Source of the DNA: JBEVOS01 sp964564595
GTDB taxonomy: Bacteria > Pseudomonadota > Alphaproteobacteria > Caulobacterales > Aquidulcibacteraceae
DNA: 5,753 nucleotides
Assembly (NCBI GenBank): GCA_964564595.1
Contig: CAZMCA010000205.1
Location: 1 to 5,753, forward strand
Reading direction: 5' to 3'
Shown: positions 4,827 through 5,753 of the stretch, in pieces
Layout: each line of letters begins with the position of its first letter
How positions within the stretch are numbered: the stretch's first letter is position 1
Program-made: the position numbers and the translations under genes
The notes under the pieces: model-generated
Seen by the model: only the letters and a program-made list of their open reading frames with translations
Told to the model about the DNA's origin: nothing
Databases searched by the model: none

Positions 4827-4837
4827 CATCTAGCGAA

Positions 4838-5341
4838 CTAACGCACCCGATCCAACGTGCGGATCACGAATGGCGCATCGTCTTTGGGGCCGGCGGCGCA
4901 TTCTTCGCGCGCGGTTTCGCGCCAGGCGGTTTCGTCGAAGCGGAAGAACGCGTCGCCTTGCGGTTCGAGATCGAGCTCGGTGAGCAGGATGCGATCGGCG
5001 CGCGGCAGCGTCGCGTCGTAGAGCTGGCCCCCGCCGATGACGCACACTTCATCAGCGGCCATCGCGGCGCCAGCGGCGAGCAGCGCTTCAAGATCGGCGT
5101 ACGCCCAGGCGCCTTGCGGGCGGAATGAGGCGTCGCGCGTAAGCACGAGATTTGGGCGGCCGGGCAGCGGGCGCTTGGGGAACGAGTCCCACGTCTTGCG
5201 GCCCATCAGGATCGGCTTGCCCATCGTGACGCGCTTGAAGTGTTGCATGTCGCTCGACAAGCGCCACGGGATCGCGCCGCCCGCGCCGATCACGCCGTTC
5301 TTCGCACGCGCGACGATGAGGCTGATGCGCGGCGCGGTCAT
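4838..5341 (-). CDS. folA: Dihydrofolate reductase
   Basis: A 167-residue chromosomal-type DHFR, reducing dihydrofolate to tetrahydrofolate with NADPH in the cytoplasm. Landmarks are the N-terminal strand ISLIVARAKNGVIG, the Met20-loop equivalent with P25-W26, catalytic acid D31 (SSDMQHFK), GKPILMGRKTWDS (41-53), PLPGRPNLVLTR (58-69) and the NADPH-binding VIGGGQLY (101-108). All key residues are present, so it should be active; trimethoprim is the classical inhibitor of this family. The ATG at 5339-5341 overlaps the thyA stop as TGATG. No good Shine-Dalgarno precedes it (GGTG at best), so it probably depends on ribosomes finishing thyA. It regenerates the dihydrofolate that ThyA produces. Downstream lies only the convergent 93-residue gene. 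Confidence 0.97.
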   Translation of the reverse strand: MTAPRISLIVARAKNGVIGAGGAIPWRLSSDMQHFKRVTMGKPILMGRKTWDSFPKRPLPGRPNLVLTRDASFRPQGAWAYADLEALLAAGAAMAADEVCVIGGGQLYDATLPRADRILLTELDLEPQGDAFFRFDETAWRETAREECAAGPKDDAPFVIRTLDRVR

Positions 5342-5753
5342 CACACCGCGATCGGGGCTTTGATGCCTTTGTGGGCGTCGTAGTTTTCGAGCGTGAAGTC
5401 TTCGTATTGGAAGCCGAAGATGTCCTTCACGGCGGGATTGAGCTTCATCGTGGGCGCAGGGAACGGCGCGCGGGCGAGTTGCTTCTTCGCTTGCTCGATG
5501 TGGTTCAGGTAGAGGTGCGCATCGCCGAGCGTGTGCACGAAATCGCCGGGCTTGAGGCCGACCACCTGCGCCATCATCTGCGTGAAGAGCGCGTAGCTCG
5601 CGATGTTGAACGGCACGCCAAGGAACACGTCGGCGCTGCGCTGGTAGAGCTGGCAGCTTAAGCGCCCATCCGCGACGTGGAATTGAAACAGGCAATGGCA
5701 CGGCGGCAGCGCCATCTGATCGACGTCCGCCGGATTCCACGCCGACACGATGT
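5341..5753 (-). CDS. thyA: Thymidylate synthase, C-terminal half (5' truncated by window edge)
   Basis: The last 136 codons or so of ThyA, which methylates dUMP to dTMP using methylenetetrahydrofolate. The fragment opens IVSAWNPADVDQ and holds the nucleophile cysteine in PPCHC (codon at 5698-5700). It continues with FQFHVADGRLSCQLYQRSAD, where the arginine and aspartate contact dUMP, then LGVPFNIASYAL with the uracil-recognising asparagine, and the GDAHLYLNH segment with His and Tyr ligands. The C-terminus GIKAPIAV matches the usual closing tail (APVAI in E. coli). The frame stays open at the right edge, so the GTG at 5748 is internal; judged against the usual 264 residues, about half is missing. 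The TGA stop overlaps the folA ATG by one base. Confidence 0.97.
   Translation of the reverse strand, partial: IVSAWNPADVDQMALPPCHCLFQFHVADGRLSCQLYQRSADVFLGVPFNIASYALFTQMMAQVVGLKPGDFVHTLGDAHLYLNHIEQAKKQLARAPFPAPTMKLNPAVKDIFGFQYEDFTLENYDAHKGIKAPIAV

Noticed and set aside
1..5753. CRISPR array, tRNA, rRNA, transposase or phage genes
   Set aside because: I saw no regularly spaced repeats, tRNA-like cloverleaf, rRNA core sequence or mobile-element protein on either strand.

Overview
The window looks like chromosomal DNA from a GC-rich alphaproteobacterium. The grounds are the strong G/C bias at third codon positions, a thyA-folA pair, a CxxC-less Mrp-type ATPase tail, and an intergenic palindromic element whose + strand reading gives GERSETRDPG, a string I associate from memory with Alphaproteobacteria. 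A Caulobacterales/Hyphomonadaceae-like host is possible but not proven. Eleven genes are supported. Two are cut by the window edges: the Mrp-family ATPase at the left and thymidylate synthase at the right.

Left part (1-1902): the mrp/apbC C-terminus (+) ends tail-to-tail on an uncharacterised 152-residue gene (-). Then come a glutathione S-transferase (-) and, divergent from it, a small GIY-YIG nuclease-domain protein (+). The 122-nt and 165-nt gaps hold hairpins but no convincing promoter.

Centre (1899-4386, all -): a compact four-gene cluster that reads as one operon. In transcription order it is an SMP-30/gluconolactonase-like protein (289 aa), a twin-motif CDGSH iron-sulfur protein (79 aa), a second SMP-30 paralogue (305 aa) and a YCII-domain protein (118 aa). 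The two SMP-30 genes are clear duplicates, and the stop codon of the second forms part of the ribosome-binding site of the YCII gene. The enzymatic theme suggests lactone or small-molecule detoxification or catabolism with a redox accessory, but no substrate can be read from the sequence.

Right part (4387-5753): an intergenic palindromic repeat, then an orphan 93-residue gene (+) whose end is rich in rare codons. It converges on the folate/thymidylate pair thyA-folA (-), which overlap as TGATG. ThyA makes dTMP and oxidises methylene-THF to DHF; FolA recycles the DHF, so the coupling makes metabolic sense.

Most of the window is ordinary housekeeping or enzyme content. The points worth a second look are the duplicated SMP-30 genes around a CDGSH gene, three leaders in which the Shine-Dalgarno sequence falls in a predicted stem, and the foreign-looking 93-residue gene. 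Nothing clearly qualifies as a wholly new system.
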